Shown one piece after another: positions 1-8,483 of a stretch of DNA of 64,000 nucleotides. The notes below the pieces were generated by a model that worked only from the letters and a program-made list of their open reading frames with translations, did not search any database and was not told where the DNA came from. The translations under genes and the position numbers were made by a program. This stretch comes from Phaeobacter inhibens DSM 16374 (GTDB lineage: Bacteria > Pseudomonadota > Alphaproteobacteria > Rhodobacterales > Rhodobacteraceae). How positions within the stretch are numbered: the stretch's first letter is position 1; each line of letters opens with the position of its first letter. The stretch lies in NCBI RefSeq assembly GCF_000473105.1, contig NZ_KI421498.1:3205009-3269008 (forward strand), read 5' to 3'.

Positions 1-318
1 GAAGAGATTGATCAGGTTGTGAACTATGTGATGTCTCTTTCGGGTGAGCCTCAGGATGCCGACAAGGTCGCGCCGGGGGCAGTGATCTTCGCGGATAATT
101 GTGCCTCTTGCCACATGGAAGATGGCACCGGTGACCGCTCTCAGGGCGCGCCGAACCTTGCAGATGCCATTTGGCTCTATGGTGGGGATCACGCGACACT
201 GACCGAAACCGTTTACAACTCGCGTTACGGGGTCATGCCAAACTGGAACGCGCGGCTGACAGAAGCCCAGATCCGTGCGGTGACCGCCTACGTGCACCAA
301 TTGGGTGGCGGTGAGTAA
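1..318 (+). CDS. ccoP: Cytochrome c oxidase cbb3-type subunit III, C-terminal part
   Basis: The reading frame enters from the left edge, so only about 105 C-terminal residues are visible. They hold one cytochrome c domain. The heme-binding CxxCH reads CASCH (codons at 100-114), and a late VMPNW supplies the probable axial methionine. CcoP is the diheme membrane-anchored subunit that passes electrons to the cbb3 terminal oxidase, so this should be its second heme domain. The assembly operon ccoGHIS lies downstream, which supports the assignment. A strong terminator follows the stop, closing the ccoNOQP operon whose other genes would be left of the window. Confidence 0.9.
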   Translation, partial: EEIDQVVNYVMSLSGEPQDADKVAPGAVIFADNCASCHMEDGTGDRSQGAPNLADAIWLYGGDHATLTETVYNSRYGVMPNWNARLTEAQIRAVTAYVHQLGGGE

Positions 319-352
319 GGCTGCGCCCTTCCATATATCATCAGCATCAAGC

Positions 353-379
353 GGGGCTGCCTTCGGGCGGCCCCGTTTC
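353..379 (+). terminator. Rho-independent terminator of the cco operon
   Basis: A 9-bp stem GGGGCTGCC / GGCGGCCCC (one G-U pair) closes on a TTCG tetraloop and is followed by a T-rich run. It begins 34 bases after the ccoP stop. Confidence 0.85.
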
Positions 380-413
380 GTTTCAATATGTCGGCACATG
401 GTTCATTTTCTGC

Positions 414-444
414 TTGAAGCTACAGCTGCTGTAGAGTGCAGTAA
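414..444 (+). promoter_or_regulatory. MerR-type operator/promoter (CadR/PbrR-like)
   Basis: TTGAAG at 414-419 is a plausible -35. It is followed directly by a perfect dyad CTACAG-CTG-CTGTAG (420-434). A -10 after a 19-base spacer would be the weak CAGTAA. The 21 bases 414-434 match 18 of 21 with the operator before the metal ATPase at 17141, which has a far better -10. The dyad and its position are directly visible; control by a MerR-family metal sensor is inferred. Confidence 0.5.
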
Positions 445-470
445 GGGTGGGCAGCTAAATAGGTGACTTC

Positions 471-1244
471 ATGCCCGATACCCGTTTCCTTGACATAACT
501 CCGATGCTCGACAGCAAGGCGCCAGCGATAACAGCGTTGATCTCAGAACGTGGCTGGCAGCGGTTGTCACCTCATGACCGGATCGGCGCAGCCTATGACT
601 ACGTCCGTGATGAGATCCTGTTTGGCTACAATGTCGCGGACACGCGCCAAGCCTCTCTGGTTCTTGCGGATGGCTATGGTCAGTGCAACACAAAAGCGAC
701 ATTGCTGATGGCAGTGCTGCGCGCACTTGGTATCCCATGCCGACTGCACGGGTTCACCATAGACAAGAGCCTACAACGCGGAATAGTGCCTGAGCTGGTT
801 TATTGGATGGCGCCACGCAGCATCCTGCATTCATGGGTCGAGGTTCGTCTGGACGCCCAGTGGATCAATCTTGAGGGGTTCATCCTTGATCAGCAGGTCT
901 TGGGTTCGTTGCAAGCGGCGTTTCCGGGCCGGACATCGTTATGTGCCTATGGGGCGGGGACCGATTGCCTGCAAGCGCCAATGATCACGTGGCAGGGACG
1001 GGATACTTATATTCAGAGAGCCGGGATCAATGCCGATCTTGGTATTTTCGACAGTCCGGATGCGTTCTTTGGCCAGCATCAGCAGGATCTCACGGGGGTG
1101 CGGGGTCGGCTCTATCGAAACATCATTCGCCATTGGATGAACCGTCGGGTGGCAGCGATCCGGCGCGGGGTTGTGCCGACCTTGCCTGGCGGTGACAAGG
1201 GGCTGAAGCCGGATGTTCCGGATCGGGTGTTCATGGATAGCTAA
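471..1244 (+). CDS. Transglutaminase-like cysteine protease/amidase-fold protein
   Basis: This 257-residue cytoplasmic protein has a transglutaminase-like core. The candidate nucleophile is C72 in GYGQCNTKA, H120 lies in HSWVEV, and an acidic residue follows in WINLEG (E135). In this superfamily the Cys-His-Asp/Glu triad cuts or forms amide bonds, but the substrate cannot be read from sequence. No signal peptide or membrane segment is seen. The ATG at 471 has AGGTGA just upstream. The gene stands alone between the cco operons and behind a MerR-type operator, so a link to metal or thiol stress is possible but unproven. Confidence 0.7.
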   Translation: MPDTRFLDITPMLDSKAPAITALISERGWQRLSPHDRIGAAYDYVRDEILFGYNVADTRQASLVLADGYGQCNTKATLLMAVLRALGIPCRLHGFTIDKSLQRGIVPELVYWMAPRSILHSWVEVRLDAQWINLEGFILDQQVLGSLQAAFPGRTSLCAYGAGTDCLQAPMITWQGRDTYIQRAGINADLGIFDSPDAFFGQHQQDLTGVRGRLYRNIIRHWMNRRVAAIRRGVVPTLPGGDKGLKPDVPDRVFMDS

Positions 1245-1271
1245 AATCGGGGTGCCCTATTTTACGGGTCT

Positions 1272-1313
1272 TTGATCCCTGTCAAATACCCAAGCAGCGT
1301 AACCGGGTAATAT
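1272..1313 (+). promoter_or_regulatory. FNR-type class II promoter
   Basis: TTGAT-CCCT-GTCAA at 1272-1285 matches the FNR/FnrL box TTGAT-N4-ATCAA with one mismatch. A good -10, TAATAT, sits at 1308-1313. Box centre to the expected start (about 1320) is close to 41.5 bases, the class II spacing. No convincing gene begins right after it; ccoG starts almost 500 bases later. Confidence 0.6.
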
Positions 1314-1398
1314 CCCTTCTTGAGACAATGCCATCGGTTCGCCCTTTCCAGCGCTGATGGCTGTCCAGTTCGCTCTCCTGCTTTGCAGGGGCGGACCC

Positions 1399-1446
1399 GG
1401 CGTCGGCTTTTCGATCTGTTCGCGCGTTTCCTGAAAAGCCGACGCC
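1399..1446. repeat. Perfect 14-bp inverted repeat (hairpin)
   Basis: GGCGTCGGCTTTTC (1399-1412) is exactly complementary to 1433-1446, with a 20-base loop. No T-run follows on either strand, so it is not a classical terminator. It lies about 80 bases downstream of the predicted FNR-dependent start. Confidence 0.7.
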
Positions 1447-1729
1447 CTGATCCTCCCAGATGGCTGACAGGGCCGATGTGTTCTGGCGAACGTCGCGCTA
1501 CCCAGCGCGCAGCGATCGCGCTACACTCTTCTATAGCGAGAAGGTGGTCTGTAAATAAGCCTGCGCTCTGGTGTCACATCTGCGACGCGGCGACGCGGGG
1601 GTGCTCGTCGCAACAATGTGTAAACGACTGTATTATATGTGTTTATGGCGTGTATTGCGTTTCGGGACAGAATGCCGCGCCCGGTTGACGGCGTCCGAGT
1701 AGGGGCAAAGATGCGTTCTGTATATGCGT

Positions 1730-1743
1730 TTGATCCACGTCAA
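1730..1743 (+). promoter_or_regulatory. FNR-type box upstream of ccoG
   Basis: TTGAT-CCAC-GTCAA is a near-consensus FNR/FnrL site 60 bases before the ccoG start. The ccoGHIS (rdxBHIS) operon is known to be FnrL-controlled in related Rhodobacteraceae. The -10 expected at class II spacing is poor, so this site may assist the upstream promoter. Confidence 0.65.
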
Positions 1744-1803
1744 GGTTCGTCCGTGGCGCATCTGGGACAACCGCTGCAACAAAGCAAGATTTGGAGTGAG
1801 TCC

Positions 1804-3243
1804 GTGAGCGATTCCGATCCCGCCCCCAGCCTGTATGCCGCCCGTGAGCCGATATTCCCTCGCCGTGTGTCCGGGCCGTTTCGAAACCTGAAATGGTATA
1901 TCATGGCGGTGACGCTGGGGATCTACTACCTGACGCCCTGGATCCGCTGGGACCGGGGGCCGACACTACCGGATCAGGCGGTTTTACTGGATCTGGCCAA
2001 CCGGCGATTTTATTTCTTCTGGATCGAAATCTGGCCACATGAATTCTACTTCGTCGCCGGCCTGCTGATCATGGCCGGGCTGGGGTTGTTTCTATTCACC
2101 TCGGCGCTTGGCCGTGTCTGGTGTGGCTACACCTGTCCGCAGACTGTCTGGACCGACCTTTTCATTCTGGTGGAACGCTGGATTGAAGGGGATCGAAATG
2201 CGCGATTGCGCCTGCACCGCCAGAAAAATCTGGATTTCAGAAAGGCGCGCCTGCGGATTACCAAATGGGTGGTCTGGCTCCTGATCGGGTTGGCGACCGG
2301 GGGCGCATGGGTGTTCTACTTCGCAGATGCACCGACCCTTCTGCGTGATCTGCTGACCGGTCAGGCCCACCCTGTTGCCTATACCACGATGGCTATTCTG
2401 ACTGGCACGACCTTTCTCTTTGGTGGCTTTGCCCGAGAACAGATCTGTATCTATGCCTGCCCCTGGCCGCGTATTCAGGCCGCGATGATGGATGAGGATA
2501 CCCTGACCGTTGGCTATCGTGAATGGCGCGGAGAGCCGCGTGGCAAGCCTCGCAAGACCGATGAGCCTGGTCTGGTGCATGGCGACTGCATTGATTGCAT
2601 GGCCTGCGTCAATGTCTGCCCGATGGGGATCGACATTCGCGATGGGCAACAGATGGAGTGTATTACCTGCGCACTCTGTATCGATGCCTGTGATGACGTG
2701 ATGGAACGGATCGGAAAGCCGCGCGGATTGATCGACTACATGGCGCTGAGCGATGAGGCGAATGAGCGGGCAGGCCACCCGCCCAAGAACATCTGGAAAC
2801 ACGTCCTGCGGCCGCGGACCATCATGTATACGGCCCTGTGGGGGAGCGTCGGTCTGGCGCTGTTGTTTGCCCTGTTTATCCGCTCTGACATCGAATTGAC
2901 TGTTGCTCCGGTGCGCAACCCGACCTTTGTGACCCTCTCCGACGGATCAATCCGCAACACCTACGATGTGCGATTGCGCAACAAGACCGGCGAACCTCGC
3001 CCGTTTGAGCTGTCAATCAAGGGGGAGCCTGCGATGCAGCTCGATCTTGAGGGGATTGATGGCACGGTCGTCACCGTACCTGCGGATACAAGCTTCCTTC
3101 AGCGGGTCTATATCGTGGCCCCAAAAACCGCCAACGCTGCATCTGCACGCAGCACGCCGGTACGGATTTGGGTCGCCGACCTCGACAATGGAGAGCGCGC
3201 GTATAAGGATACCAGCTATAACGGGCGGGGAAGCGGGCAATGA
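1804..3243 (+). CDS. ccoG: cbb3 oxidase accessory iron-sulfur protein CcoG
   Basis: CcoG (RdxA/FixG) is a membrane polyferredoxin, implicated as a cupric reductase for copper delivery to cbb3 oxidase. The 479-residue protein has membrane segments near 32-48, 82-102 and 155-175, and the CGYTCPQT motif at 107-114. Two 4Fe-4S clusters are visible at C262/C265/C268/C272 and C286/C289/C292/C296. A last membrane segment and an Ig-like periplasmic tail follow. I chose the GTG at 1804 because GGAG lies just before it and the family begins near SDPAPSLYAAREP; an upstream ATG at 1639 would add an unfamiliar extension. Its stop overlaps the ccoH start (ATGA). Confidence 0.93.
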   Translation: MSDSDPAPSLYAAREPIFPRRVSGPFRNLKWYIMAVTLGIYYLTPWIRWDRGPTLPDQAVLLDLANRRFYFFWIEIWPHEFYFVAGLLIMAGLGLFLFTSALGRVWCGYTCPQTVWTDLFILVERWIEGDRNARLRLHRQKNLDFRKARLRITKWVVWLLIGLATGGAWVFYFADAPTLLRDLLTGQAHPVAYTTMAILTGTTFLFGGFAREQICIYACPWPRIQAAMMDEDTLTVGYREWRGEPRGKPRKTDEPGLVHGDCIDCMACVNVCPMGIDIRDGQQMECITCALCIDACDDVMERIGKPRGLIDYMALSDEANERAGHPPKNIWKHVLRPRTIMYTALWGSVGLALLFALFIRSDIELTVAPVRNPTFVTLSDGSIRNTYDVRLRNKTGEPRPFELSIKGEPAMQLDLEGIDGTVVTVPADTSFLQRVYIVAPKTANAASARSTPVRIWVADLDNGERAYKDTSYNGRGSGQ

Positions 3244-3710
3244 TTGAAGGTAAAACACCACGGCAATTCACCGGCTGGCACATGCTCATGGTTTTTGGAA
3301 GCGCGTTCACTGTGATCATCGGCGTCAATATTGCGCTGGCGGTCAATGCGGTTCGCACCTTTCCGGGGCTTGAAGTGAAGAACAGCTATGTCGCCAGTCA
3401 GAGCTTTGATGCCCGCCGCGATGCGCAGCAGGCACTGGGCTGGTCCGTCTATGCTTCGGCTGTTGGCGATCAGGTGAAACTGGAAATCACCGATGCTGAT
3501 GGCGCGCCGGTTGAGGTGGCAGCGTTGCACGCGACCCTTGGTCGTGCGACCCATGTGAAGGACGATCAGACGCCTGATTTTCGGTTCGACGGCACGGCTT
3601 ATGTCGCCCCCGCAGAGTTGAGCGCTGGAAACTGGAACATTCGCATGGTGGCCCGGGCGGAAGACGGTACCGAGTTCACGCAGCGTGTCATTCTGCATGT
3701 GGCGCGGTAA
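3240..3710 (+). CDS. ccoH: cbb3 oxidase assembly protein CcoH/FixH
   Basis: This 156-residue protein has one membrane segment near residues 13-34 and a periplasmic FixH domain. CcoH is required for stable assembly of cbb3-type oxidase and stays associated with it. The start overlaps the ccoG stop by four bases and ccoI follows six bases later, the usual coupled arrangement of ccoGHIS. Length and gene order fit the family. Confidence 0.92.
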   Translation: MIEGKTPRQFTGWHMLMVFGSAFTVIIGVNIALAVNAVRTFPGLEVKNSYVASQSFDARRDAQQALGWSVYASAVGDQVKLEITDADGAPVEVAALHATLGRATHVKDDQTPDFRFDGTAYVAPAELSAGNWNIRMVARAEDGTEFTQRVILHVAR

Positions 3711-3716
3711 ACAGCC

Positions 3717-5897
3717 ATGAGCACCGCCGTCCGCCCCCAACTTGCTGCCTGTCCGGGCTGCGTTGCTGCACCAAATGGCACAGTAGAGCAGGCGCCGACG
3801 GAGGCACGCTTGGCGCTGTCATTGCCCAGCATCCATTGTCAGGCCTGTATCTCTACCGTTGAGCGTGGACTGAATGCGGTGCCGGGCGTGCGGAGCGCGC
3901 GGGTGAATCTTACACTTAAACGCGCGCTGATTGAGGCCGACCCGGAGGTCCGCGCCTTGGATCTCGTACCAGTCTTGGAGCGTTTGGGTTTTGAGGCGCA
4001 TGAGTTGGACCTCGCCGCGCTGAGTGCAACCCAGACAGATCAGGCCGGTCGTGACCTGCTGATGCGGTTGGCGGTTGCTTTCTTTGCCTCTATGAACGTG
4101 ATGCTGCTGTCGATTTCGGTCTGGTCCGGGGCGAGCGACGCAACCCGCGATATGTTCCATTGGATCTCTGCGGCGATCACCTTTCCGGCGATCCTGTTTG
4201 CGGGGCAGCCGTTCTTCCGCAATGCATGGCAGGCCCTGCGAGTGGGGCGGCTGAATATGGACGTGCCGATTGTTCTGGCAATTGTTCTGGCCCTGCTGAC
4301 ATCGCTGTGGGAGACCTCCCTTTCCGGAGAACATGCGTATTTCGATGCGGCGCTGACATTAACATTCTTCCTGCTGGCCGGGCGGTATCTGGACCATCGC
4401 ACCCGCGCGGTCGCCCGGTCTGCTGCGGAGGAGCTGGCCGCCCTGGAAGTGCCGCGTGCGCTGCGTCTGGATTCGGCTGGGCAACCGGTGGAGGTGGCTG
4501 TCGCGGATCTGTCCATCGATGACCATATTCTTGTGCGTCCGGGTGGGCGAATGCCCGTGGATGGCGTCGTGCTGGAGGGGCAATCTGAACTGGACCGATC
4601 CTTGCTGACGGGCGAAACGCTGCCGGTTTTTGCCGAAGTCGGAAGCTCGGTTTCGGCAGGGGAGGTTAATCTGACCGGTCCCTTGGTAATCCGTGCCACA
4701 GCTGTCGGAAATGAGAGCTCTCTTCATCAGCTGGCGGATCTTGTCGCCATCGCGGAGTCCGGACGCTCGCGCTATACCTCACTGGCGGATCGTGCGGCGA
4801 AGCTTTATGCGCCGGGGGTTCACATCCTGTCGGGACTGGCCTTCCTCGGCTGGTATTTCTTCACCTTCGACATGCGGGTCGCGCTGAATATCGCGGCAGC
4901 TGTATTGATCATAACTTGCCCCTGTGCGCTGGGGCTGGCGGTACCTGCGGTGACCACGGCAGCCTCTGGCCGATTGTTCAAGAAAGGCATGTTGATCAAA
5001 CATGCAACCGCGCTGGAACGTCTGGCAGAGGTGGATACCGTCGTTTTCGACAAGACCGGTACGCTGACCAATGGGCAGCCACGCTGTGACGATTTTGACC
5101 ACTTGTCGCTGTCGGACCAGAGGCTGGCCTTTGCATTGGCGCAGGGGTCGGACCACCCGCTATCGGTTGCAATCTGCTGCGCGGCCGAGCAGGCGGGGAT
5201 GGAGGCCGTCGCAGTGACCGCACAGGAAGAAGTTCCCGGATATGGCAGTGAAGCCCTGTATGAGGGGCAACGGGTGCGCCTTGGCCGCGCGGCCTGGGTC
5301 GGAGCCGAGCCGGGACAAAAGACTGCGGCCTATCTTGATCGGGGCGCAGGCGCACCACGGGCTCTGACGTTTTCCGACAATCTTCGGCCTGGGGCTGCTG
5401 ACGCCGTTGAGGCGCTTTTGAAGGTGGGCAAAGATGTTCGGCTGATCTCCGGCGACACAGAGGGGGCGGTTCGTGATCTCGCGATGCGTCTTGGGATCAA
5501 GACCTGGATCGCCTCAGCCTTGCCGCAGGACAAATGCGATCAGGTATCGTTGTTGTCGCAGCAGGGACATCGGGTGCTGATGGTGGGCGACGGTCTTAAC
5601 GACACGGCAGCGTTGGCTGCGGCCCATGTCTCCATCTCACCTGCCTCAGCGCTGGATGCCGCGCGGGTGGCTTCCGATATTGTTCTGCTGGGGCAGGATC
5701 TGTCACCGATCGCCGAGGCTTGCAGCGTCGCACAGAAGGCAACTCGCCGCATTCGTGAGAATTTCCGCATTGCAACGCTTTATAATGTGATTGCAGTCCC
5801 CCTCGCCGTCGCCGGTTTGGCGACCCCGTTGGTGGCTGCCTTGGCGATGTCGACCTCGTCGATTACAGTGTCCCTGAACGCGCTGCGTCTGCGGTAA
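3717..5897 (+). CDS. ccoI: Copper-translocating P1B-type ATPase CcoI/FixI
   Basis: CcoI is the copper-exporting P-type ATPase that supplies copper for cbb3 oxidase assembly. The 726-residue protein has an N-terminal CPGC (12-15), a heavy-metal-associated domain with CQAC at 41-44, and the transmembrane metal site CPC at 401-403. The phosphorylated D445 lies in DKTGTLTNG, and the hinge motif GDGLNDTAA comes late. The gene sits in the ccoG-H-I-S operon, which separates it from the Zn/Cd-type ATPase of the same length at 17213. Confidence 0.95.
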   Translation: MSTAVRPQLAACPGCVAAPNGTVEQAPTEARLALSLPSIHCQACISTVERGLNAVPGVRSARVNLTLKRALIEADPEVRALDLVPVLERLGFEAHELDLAALSATQTDQAGRDLLMRLAVAFFASMNVMLLSISVWSGASDATRDMFHWISAAITFPAILFAGQPFFRNAWQALRVGRLNMDVPIVLAIVLALLTSLWETSLSGEHAYFDAALTLTFFLLAGRYLDHRTRAVARSAAEELAALEVPRALRLDSAGQPVEVAVADLSIDDHILVRPGGRMPVDGVVLEGQSELDRSLLTGETLPVFAEVGSSVSAGEVNLTGPLVIRATAVGNESSLHQLADLVAIAESGRSRYTSLADRAAKLYAPGVHILSGLAFLGWYFFTFDMRVALNIAAAVLIITCPCALGLAVPAVTTAASGRLFKKGMLIKHATALERLAEVDTVVFDKTGTLTNGQPRCDDFDHLSLSDQRLAFALAQGSDHPLSVAICCAAEQAGMEAVAVTAQEEVPGYGSEALYEGQRVRLGRAAWVGAEPGQKTAAYLDRGAGAPRALTFSDNLRPGAADAVEALLKVGKDVRLISGDTEGAVRDLAMRLGIKTWIASALPQDKCDQVSLLSQQGHRVLMVGDGLNDTAALAAAHVSISPASALDAARVASDIVLLGQDLSPIAEACSVAQKATRRIRENFRIATLYNVIAVPLAVAGLATPLVAALAMSTSSITVSLNALRLR

Positions 5898-5940
5898 TGA
5901 ACTGCGCGCACGACTGCGGCCCCAGATCAAGAGAGTTCTG

Positions 5941-6099
5941 ATGAGTGTATTGACCTATTTGATTCCGATATCCCTGTTTTTGGGGGGCATTGGCCTTGTC
6001 GGGTTTCTCTATACCGTGCGTTCGAATCAATATGATGACCCCGAAGGGGACGCGCGCCGTATCCTGAACGATGAGTGGGACGACCACCCAAAACCCTGA
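5941..6099 (+). CDS. ccoS: cbb3 oxidase maturation protein CcoS
   Basis: This 52-residue protein starts MSVLTYLIPISLFLGG. It has one N-terminal membrane segment followed by a short acidic tail, as usual for CcoS. CcoS helps insert heme b and copper into the catalytic subunit of cbb3 oxidase. AGAG lies ahead of the ATG, and the gene follows ccoI by 43 bases. It is the last gene of the operon; a convergent terminator follows. Confidence 0.92.
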   Translation: MSVLTYLIPISLFLGGIGLVGFLYTVRSNQYDDPEGDARRILNDEWDDHPKP

Positions 6100-6136
6100 G
6101 AATGCCTTTCCAACCGGGAGCTGTCGGTCAAAAGAA

Positions 6137-6157
6137 AAGGCGCCTCATGGGCGCCTT
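6137..6157 (-). terminator. Terminator between ccoS and the D,D-carboxypeptidase
   Basis: AAGGCGCC (6137-6144) pairs perfectly with GGCGCCTT (6150-6157). On the minus strand a TTTTCTTTT run follows, so it best serves the carboxypeptidase, but A-rich and T-rich flanks let it act in both directions. Confidence 0.75.
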
Positions 6158-6183
6158 CTCCTGTTGGCTCTGCGATCCCGCGC

Positions 6184-7773
6184 TCAGGAGGGACCGACCG
6201 TTTCGCAAGTGATATTGCGGGCAGAGAGGCGGCGGCAGGCGAGGGCCGCACTCTCTTTTGTCATGCCAAGGAAATTGGCATCAAAGCCACGAGGTGTTCT
6301 GACAACTTTGCGCAGGCTGCCGTCCAGGGTGGCCATTTCGGCCAGGGCTGTACGCAGCAGCACCTTTTCGGCCTGATAGCGGCTGCCGTAGCGCCCGACA
6401 TTGATTCCCCAGTACCGTCCGCCTGATGTGGACAGGCGGGTGACAACCACGGGTTCCGGCTCTGCGGTTGTCTGGTTTTCAGCCAGCCGCGCGGGGCGCG
6501 CCATCGGACGCAGCCCGACAAAGGGGCGCGGTTTGGCGATCGGGGCTGAGGCTTGCTCGGCCACGGCAGCGATGACTTCTGCTTCGGCAATCGCTGCGGT
6601 GATGCTGGCCTGCAGCACATCACGATCCAGTTTTGGTGCAGCTTCGCTTGCGGCGGTTGGTGTTTCGATGGTTGGCGCATCGACGGTTGCGGTGTCTGTT
6701 TGCGCCTCCGCCAGTAGCGTTGGAACCTCAGGCGCGGTGGAGGCTGGACGGCCCTTGGGACGCAGGCTGGTCTTTACCAGACCCGAAACCCGGATGGTTT
6801 TTCCTGCCGCACCGTTTGGTGTGCTGTCGCCAGCGCTGGCCAGCTGTGTTCCGAGACCCCGATTGCCCTGATATGGCGGGCGGGCCGGGCGGCGGAGTTT
6901 GGCGCGGCTGGGCGCCCGGCGAAAGCCGAGGTCCAGCAGTTCGGCCACCTTAGCGTTGCGGGAGGTGGAGGATTTGCCACCAAAAACCGTGGCGATGACC
7001 CGTTCATTCCCACGTTCGGCAGAGGCGACGAGGTTGAAACCTGCCGCACGGGTGTAGCCAGTCTTGATCCCGTCAGCGCCACGGTAGGCCGCCAGCAAGC
7101 GGCGATTGGTGTTTGGCACCTTGCGCACGCCTGCATCCGTCGAGCGGCGCGAGAAGAGGTTGTAGTATTCGGGATAGTCATAGAGCAGATGCCGCCCCAG
7201 CGTTGTCATGTCGCGGGCGGTGGACATATGCCCCTTCTGGGTTAGGCCGTGGGCGTTTTTAAAAGTGGTTCGCGACATGCCAAGCGCCTTGGCCGTGCGG
7301 GTCATGCGCCGGGCGAAAGCGGCCTCGGATCCAGCCAGCGTCTCGCCGATGGCGGTGGCGGCGTCATTGGCGGATTTCACCGCAGCGGCGCGGATCAGGT
7401 AACGGAAAGCAATGCGCTGACCGGTTTTCAGGCCCAGTTTGGAGGGTTGTTCGGAAGCGGCGTTACGGCTAATTTTTACCTTGGTATCAAGGCTGATCTC
7501 GCCGTTGCGGACTGCCTCAAACGCGATGTAGAGCGTCATCATCTTGGTCAGGGAGGCGGGGTGCAGCCGGGTATCGGCGTTGCGCGAGTGCAGGACCTCT
7601 CCGGTCCGAGCGTCAATCACCATTGCAGCATATGGCGCAGCCATCGCGTCGGGTGGCGCAGTTGCGACCATCGATAGGAAAATAACCAGTCCCAAGACCC
7701 AACGCCCCAGACGGGAACACGCCCGCGGTGCGCGGATCAGCGGAGTCCGCTTGACCTGCACGATATCTGCCAT
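6184..7773 (-). CDS. D-alanyl-D-alanine carboxypeptidase with C-terminal SPOR domain
   Basis: This is a PBP5/6-type (peptidase S11) enzyme that trims the terminal D-Ala of peptidoglycan stem peptides in the periplasm. A signal segment covers about residues 22-46. The three penicillin-binding motifs are all present: SLTK (S74-K77), SAN (134-136) and KTG (237-239). A low-complexity Ala/Pro-rich linker (about 330-430) leads to a SPOR-like domain over the last 80 residues, which in other proteins binds denuded septal glycan. The 529-residue length fits a catalytic domain plus SPOR. It is transcribed towards ccoS and ends at a shared terminator. Confidence 0.88.
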   Translation of the reverse strand: MADIVQVKRTPLIRAPRACSRLGRWVLGLVIFLSMVATAPPDAMAAPYAAMVIDARTGEVLHSRNADTRLHPASLTKMMTLYIAFEAVRNGEISLDTKVKISRNAASEQPSKLGLKTGQRIAFRYLIRAAAVKSANDAATAIGETLAGSEAAFARRMTRTAKALGMSRTTFKNAHGLTQKGHMSTARDMTTLGRHLLYDYPEYYNLFSRRSTDAGVRKVPNTNRRLLAAYRGADGIKTGYTRAAGFNLVASAERGNERVIATVFGGKSSTSRNAKVAELLDLGFRRAPSRAKLRRPARPPYQGNRGLGTQLASAGDSTPNGAAGKTIRVSGLVKTSLRPKGRPASTAPEVPTLLAEAQTDTATVDAPTIETPTAASEAAPKLDRDVLQASITAAIAEAEVIAAVAEQASAPIAKPRPFVGLRPMARPARLAENQTTAEPEPVVVTRLSTSGGRYWGINVGRYGSRYQAEKVLLRTALAEMATLDGSLRKVVRTPRGFDANFLGMTKESAALACRRLSARNITCETVGPS

Positions 7774-8105
7774 TTTTGCCTCTTGCCGCCGGTTTTCCGA
7801 CTGACGTTTTTGCCTGTATTAAAAAAGCGTAACACAGGGCCACTTCGGAATAAACAGTGAGGTTTTTAAGGGAAAATCGCGATCTGGTCCGAGGATCCGA
7901 TATCTAGTGGAATGCCCGGAAGGTACCCACTAGATCGGCGGTTGGTTAAGGAAGTGTTGGCAAAAAAAGTCGCAAAGGATGTGACCTTCGGCGGTTGTGC
8001 GCTGCCGTCTGGTGCAGGGATGCAACAAGGGCGAGTGAAGGCACTGTCTGTTGGCTCTTCTCCGCTCTGCCGACTGGCTTGCCGCGCCGTTGGCAGGGCT
8101 CATCC
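7774..8105. other. Intergenic region with an imperfect hairpin
   Basis: There is no gene here. The region must hold the minus-strand promoter of the carboxypeptidase. An inverted repeat at 7897-7938 (CCGATATCTAGTGG against CCACTAGATCGG, two-base bulge, 16-base loop) is the only clear structure; it has no T-run. Confidence 0.5.
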
Positions 8106-8432
8106 TCAGGGCTGATGCTGGCCGGTAATATAGAAGGGACCTGTATAGGCCAGCTCCAGAGAAAACGCACAGGGGGCAGAGATTCGCGCCGTGATTGCCG
8201 CCCGTAGTGCCGCAAGTAACGTGCTGGAAAAATTTGCATCGCGATGCGGCTTCACCAGCACGAAGACTTTCACCGCAACATGGGTGTGGTGATAGGCATC
8301 GGTCGGGTAACCGCGCCCCTTACAATCGCCGGCACCGTCGTCGTGGGACAGGATGACCTGTTCGATCTCAGCTAGGATCGCGGGGATATCAAGATCGAGA
8401 TCGCTGCTGTATTTGATTTCGGCATGAGGCAT
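8106..8432 (-). CDS. 5-carboxymethyl-2-hydroxymuconate isomerase-like protein
   Basis: This small protein (108 residues) matches the CHMI branch of the tautomerase superfamily. I chose the ATG at 8432 because it places proline second (MPHAEIKYS); the N-terminal Pro is the catalytic base after Met removal. An ATG four codons earlier would bury it. CHMI acts in homoprotocatechuate breakdown, but no such pathway gene is nearby, so the real substrate is open. It lies 51 bases downstream of the HAD hydrolase gene on the same strand and is probably cotranscribed. Confidence 0.7.
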   Translation of the reverse strand: MPHAEIKYSSDLDLDIPAILAEIEQVILSHDDGAGDCKGRGYPTDAYHHTHVAVKVFVLVKPHRDANFSSTLLAALRAAITARISAPCAFSLELAYTGPFYITGQHQP

Positions 8433-8483
8433 TGGTGTGTCCATTGGGTTGGGCCGTGGGGCGTTTGGTGAGGCTGGGGCGTC

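Larger units (their letters stand above)
1245..1803. other. Long intergenic region upstream of ccoG
   Basis: These 559 bases hold no open frame that I would call a gene. The frame at 1320-1688 is rich in Cys, Arg and Ser with no recognisable domain and no ribosome binding site. What it does hold is an FNR-type promoter at its left end, a perfect 14-bp inverted repeat at 1399-1446, and a second FNR box at 1730-1743 close to ccoG. Confidence 0.6.

Noticed and set aside
1320-1688. A 122-codon frame downstream of the FNR-type promoter
   Set aside because: It has no ribosome binding site, contains the inverted repeat, and is rich in Cys/Arg with no protein-like pattern.
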